In this document: positions 6,383 through 7,970 of the stretch, in pieces | Layout: every line of letters begins with the position of its first letter | How positions within the stretch are numbered: position 1 is the first letter of the stretch | Assembly: GCA_026418315.1 (NCBI GenBank) | Contig: JAOABO010000086.1 | Coordinates: 1 to 7,970, forward strand | Reading direction: 5' to 3' | DNA: 7,970 bases | Origin: Bacteroidia bacterium | Lineage (GTDB): Bacteria > Bacteroidota > Bacteroidia > B-17B0 > Aurantibacillaceae | Made by a program: the position numbers and the translations under genes | The notes under the pieces: model-generated | What the model was told of the DNA's origin: nothing | Seen by the model: only the letters and a program-made list of their open reading frames with translations | Databases searched by the model: none

Positions 6383-7303
6383 TTATAATTTTATTTTTTG
6401 TCCTTCTATAGCCAGTTCGGTGTTGGGGAATATTTGCTTTGCTTCTTCCAGCAATGGGTTGAGATGTTCGTATCTTGATGAATAGTGTCCAATAATTAGT
6501 TTTTTTGCATTCATGTTCAGGGCAGTTTGGGCAGCATCGGTGGCAGTGGAGTGTTGGGTTATTCTTGCTAATTCTTTATGTTCTTGAAGAAAAGTAGCTT
6601 CATGGTAGAGTAAATCTGCGTGGAAGGTTATTTCCGGTAGCGTATCAAGATAAGCAGTATCTGAACAATAAACATATTTTCTTGGTGGTAAAGGATTTTC
6701 AGTAAGCAGTTCATTTTTTATGATATTACCATTCATATCTTCTACATCCATTCCTTTTTTTAATTTATGAAATTGATGTACTGGTATTTGATATTCATGA
6801 ATTTTTTCTTTTATTATTTTTTTATCTCTTTTTTGTTCTTCAATAACAAAACCAGTGGTGTGAATTCTATGCTTTAAAGGTATGCTGGTAATTTTAAATT
6901 TTTTATTTTCATAAATCAGTTCTGGTTTTGCATTTTGAGTAAGAATGTATTGAATGGGATAAATTATTTTGGCTTCTGAATGTTTGAATAATGTATTAAG
7001 AATTTCTTTTAAGGGCGGAGGAGAGATAATGATAAGTTCTTTTTGTCTTTGAAGCAAACTAAGTGAAGTAAGAAGACCGGGTAAACCAAAAATGTGATCG
7101 CCGTGAAGGTGGCTGATAAGAATCACATCTGTTCTGGCAAAAGGTAGTTTATATTTTCGTAATTGCATTTGTGTGCCTTCACCTGCATCTATGAGTATAT
7201 AAGAGCCATTGATGTGGGTAAATTGAGATGTGGGAAACCTGTTGAATGCAGGAATTGCAGATGAAGTTCCCAGTATAGTTATTTCAAAAGGGGGAAGATA
7301 CAT
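6383..7303 (-). CDS. rnz: Ribonuclease Z (tRNA 3' endonuclease)
   Basis: RNase Z cuts 3' trailers from tRNA precursors, leaving the discriminator base ready for CCA addition. The 306-aa protein is the short form of the metallo-beta-lactamase family (the B. subtilis enzyme has 307). The zinc ligands are all visible: HLHGDH (65-70), the histidine in LKHRIHTTG (His145), Asp215 in SDTAY and His273 in GHYSSRY. The N-terminal ILGTSSAIP (10-18) is typical, and the region about 155-200, rich in lysine, matches the flexible arm (exosite) that grips the tRNA elbow. The start at 7303 gives the normal short lead before the first strand. The ATG is only 9 bp downstream of the T-run of an intrinsic terminator (7313-7340) that ends the upstream gene, and no clear promoter fits in between. 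It converges with nhaA. Confidence 0.96.
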   Translation of the reverse strand: MYLPPFEITILGTSSAIPAFNRFPTSQFTHINGSYILIDAGEGTQMQLRKYKLPFARTDVILISHLHGDHIFGLPGLLTSLSLLQRQKELIIISPPPLKEILNTLFKHSEAKIIYPIQYILTQNAKPELIYENKKFKITSIPLKHRIHTTGFVIEEQKRDKKIIKEKIHEYQIPVHQFHKLKKGMDVEDMNGNIIKNELLTENPLPPRKYVYCSDTAYLDTLPEITFHADLLYHEATFLQEHKELARITQHSTATDAAQTALNMNAKKLIIGHYSSRYEHLNPLLEEAKQIFPNTELAIEGQKIKL

Positions 7304-7312
7304 AGATTATTG

Positions 7313-7340
7313 AAAAAAATCCTCCGGTGTTCGGGGGATT
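7313..7340 (-). terminator. Intrinsic terminator of the T9SS cargo gene, just before rnz
   Basis: On the minus strand AATCCCCCG (7332-7340) pairs with CGGAGGATT (7318-7326), giving a 9-position stem with one C-A mismatch and a 5-nt loop. Seven T residues follow directly (7313-7319). It lies 23 bp after the stop codon of the cargo gene and 9 bp before the rnz start codon. It may simply end the cargo transcript, or modulate read-through into rnz. The stem contains GGAGG, but at 17 nt from the ATG it is too distant to act as a normal ribosome binding site. Confidence 0.8.
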
Positions 7341-7363
7341 GGAAGCAATGGAACAATTATTTA

Positions 7364-7970
7364 TTAATGTTGGATAATGAGTTTATTGCTAATGGATTCC
7401 GTATTATTGGTAATGGTGTAAAGGTAAATACCGCTTTCTATGTCTGAAATATTAATTAAAATTTTGTTTTCTCCGGGAGTTGTGTTGAACTTTTGATTTA
7501 AAACAGATTTACCTGTAATGTCGGTAAGTTGAAATAGAATGGTTTCTGCTGATTGACTTTGGAAGTGTAAAAATAGTTGTTCAGAAGCTGGTTGTGGAAA
7601 AAGAGAGAGATTTTGAATAAACGATGTTTCTGTAATATGAGTAGCAGGCGCTATGGTAATTTTGTAGTAATCTATATTTTGTGTGGATATTTTACTACCA
7701 CTATTGGGATTAACTGGTGTGGGACAGTTTTGAAAAGACAGAATGGTAGTGCCATATACATCTACCTGAAAGTGAAGTGTGTATGTGCCTGCGGTGGTGG
7801 GTGTACCGGAAATAATAGCACAACTGTTGGCATTTCCTGGAAATTTAAGAGTAGCAGGATTGCCGGTGAGTGTTAGACCTGGTGGTAAATTATAGTTTGG
7901 GTAAGAGGGAGGAACTAATAGTTCAAAACGGGTAAAACAAATTTTTACGGGAGATTGTACAGTATCAAGA
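7364..7970 (-). CDS. Secreted protein with Ig-like repeat and T9SS type A sorting domain (5' end outside window)
   Basis: The minus strand is open from the right edge to the TAA at 7364-7366, giving 201 C-terminal residues. An earlier part contains LPPGLTLTG followed by IISGTPTTAGTYTLHFQVDV, the pattern of a putative-Ig (He_PIG) domain, here with two cysteines that could pair. A serine/proline/asparagine-rich linker follows. The last about 80 residues form a type A sorting domain: LSLFPQPASEQLFLHF (the usual form is LYPNPAxxxL), then LTDITGKSV, ISDIESGIYLYTI and the end NKLIIQH. Such tails send proteins through the outer membrane by T9SS and are cut off on the cell surface, so the protein is probably secreted or surface attached. 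The catalytic or binding part, if any, lies beyond the window, so the function cannot be told. An intrinsic terminator follows directly. The plus-strand open frame at 7577-7876 is a shadow of this gene. Confidence 0.9.
   Translation of the reverse strand, partial: LDTVQSPVKICFTRFELLVPPSYPNYNLPPGLTLTGNPATLKFPGNANSCAIISGTPTTAGTYTLHFQVDVYGTTILSFQNCPTPVNPNSGSKISTQNIDYYKITIAPATHITETSFIQNLSLFPQPASEQLFLHFQSQSAETILFQLTDITGKSVLNQKFNTTPGENKILINISDIESGIYLYTITNNTESISNKLIIQH

Noticed and set aside
6377..6415. Shared terminator between nhaA and rnz
   Set aside because: T-rich sequence is present, but I find no compact hairpin before it on either strand.
7577..7876. 99-codon plus-strand open frame rich in Cys and Gly
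   Set aside because: It is antisense to a well-supported T9SS cargo coding region with continuous open frame and recognisable domains; its composition looks like translated complement and it has no family pattern.
1..7970. A novel defence, mobile or biosynthetic system
   Set aside because: Every sizeable coding region except the two edge fragments belongs to a known family or, for the lipoprotein, to a known domain class; no repeats, integrase, transposase or clustered unknown genes were seen.

Overview
The window suggests a low-GC member of the Bacteroidota, possibly near the Chitinophagales or Sphingobacteriales. The grounds are a type IX secretion (T9SS) sorting tail on the right-edge protein, promoters of the form TTG-N20-TAnnTTTG (clearest upstream of rpmH), start codons without Shine-Dalgarno sites but with A/T-rich leaders, and an Mrp protein whose C-terminal half carries FTPEELPNNKYYIFG where many Mrp proteins have a CxxC pair. 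The placement rests on sequence features only; no database comparison was possible.

Layout from left to right. Positions 1-72 look like the last 23 codons of a plus-strand gene entering from the left, convergent with the minus-strand pair kup (1178-3136) and mrp/apbC (103-1173), which are 4 bp apart and probably co-transcribed. Upstream of kup lies rpmH (3346-3501, minus, ribosomal protein bL34, 51 aa), with its own promoter (3524-3554) and a perfect-stem intrinsic terminator (3273-3307). Next is a second minus-strand pair, a coiled-coil OmpA-family lipoprotein (4070-5068) followed by purE (3572-4060), separated by 9 bp and served by a promoter at 5085-5115. A divergent spacer leads to nhaA (5213-6376, plus). 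This converges with 6 bp spacing on the RNase Z gene (6383-7303, minus). The right edge (7364-7970, minus) is the C-terminal part of a secreted T9SS cargo protein with a putative-Ig repeat and a sorting domain, followed by an intrinsic terminator at 7313-7340.

Functionally this is mainly a core-genome stretch: iron-sulfur cluster carrier, K+ uptake, Na+/H+ antiport, purine synthesis, ribosome, tRNA 3' processing and cell-envelope anchoring. Apart from the two short operons the genes do not form an evident shared pathway; Kup and NhaA both concern cation balance but are in separate transcription units. I found no tRNA, rRNA, CRISPR array, insertion sequence, phage gene or defence system. No gene-free stretch exceeds 300 bases (the longest, 3137-3345, is about 210). 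I do not see an undescribed biological system here; the points worth a second look are small-scale (RNase Z expression behind a terminator, the Mrp variant, the OmpA-like lipoprotein, the T9SS cargo).
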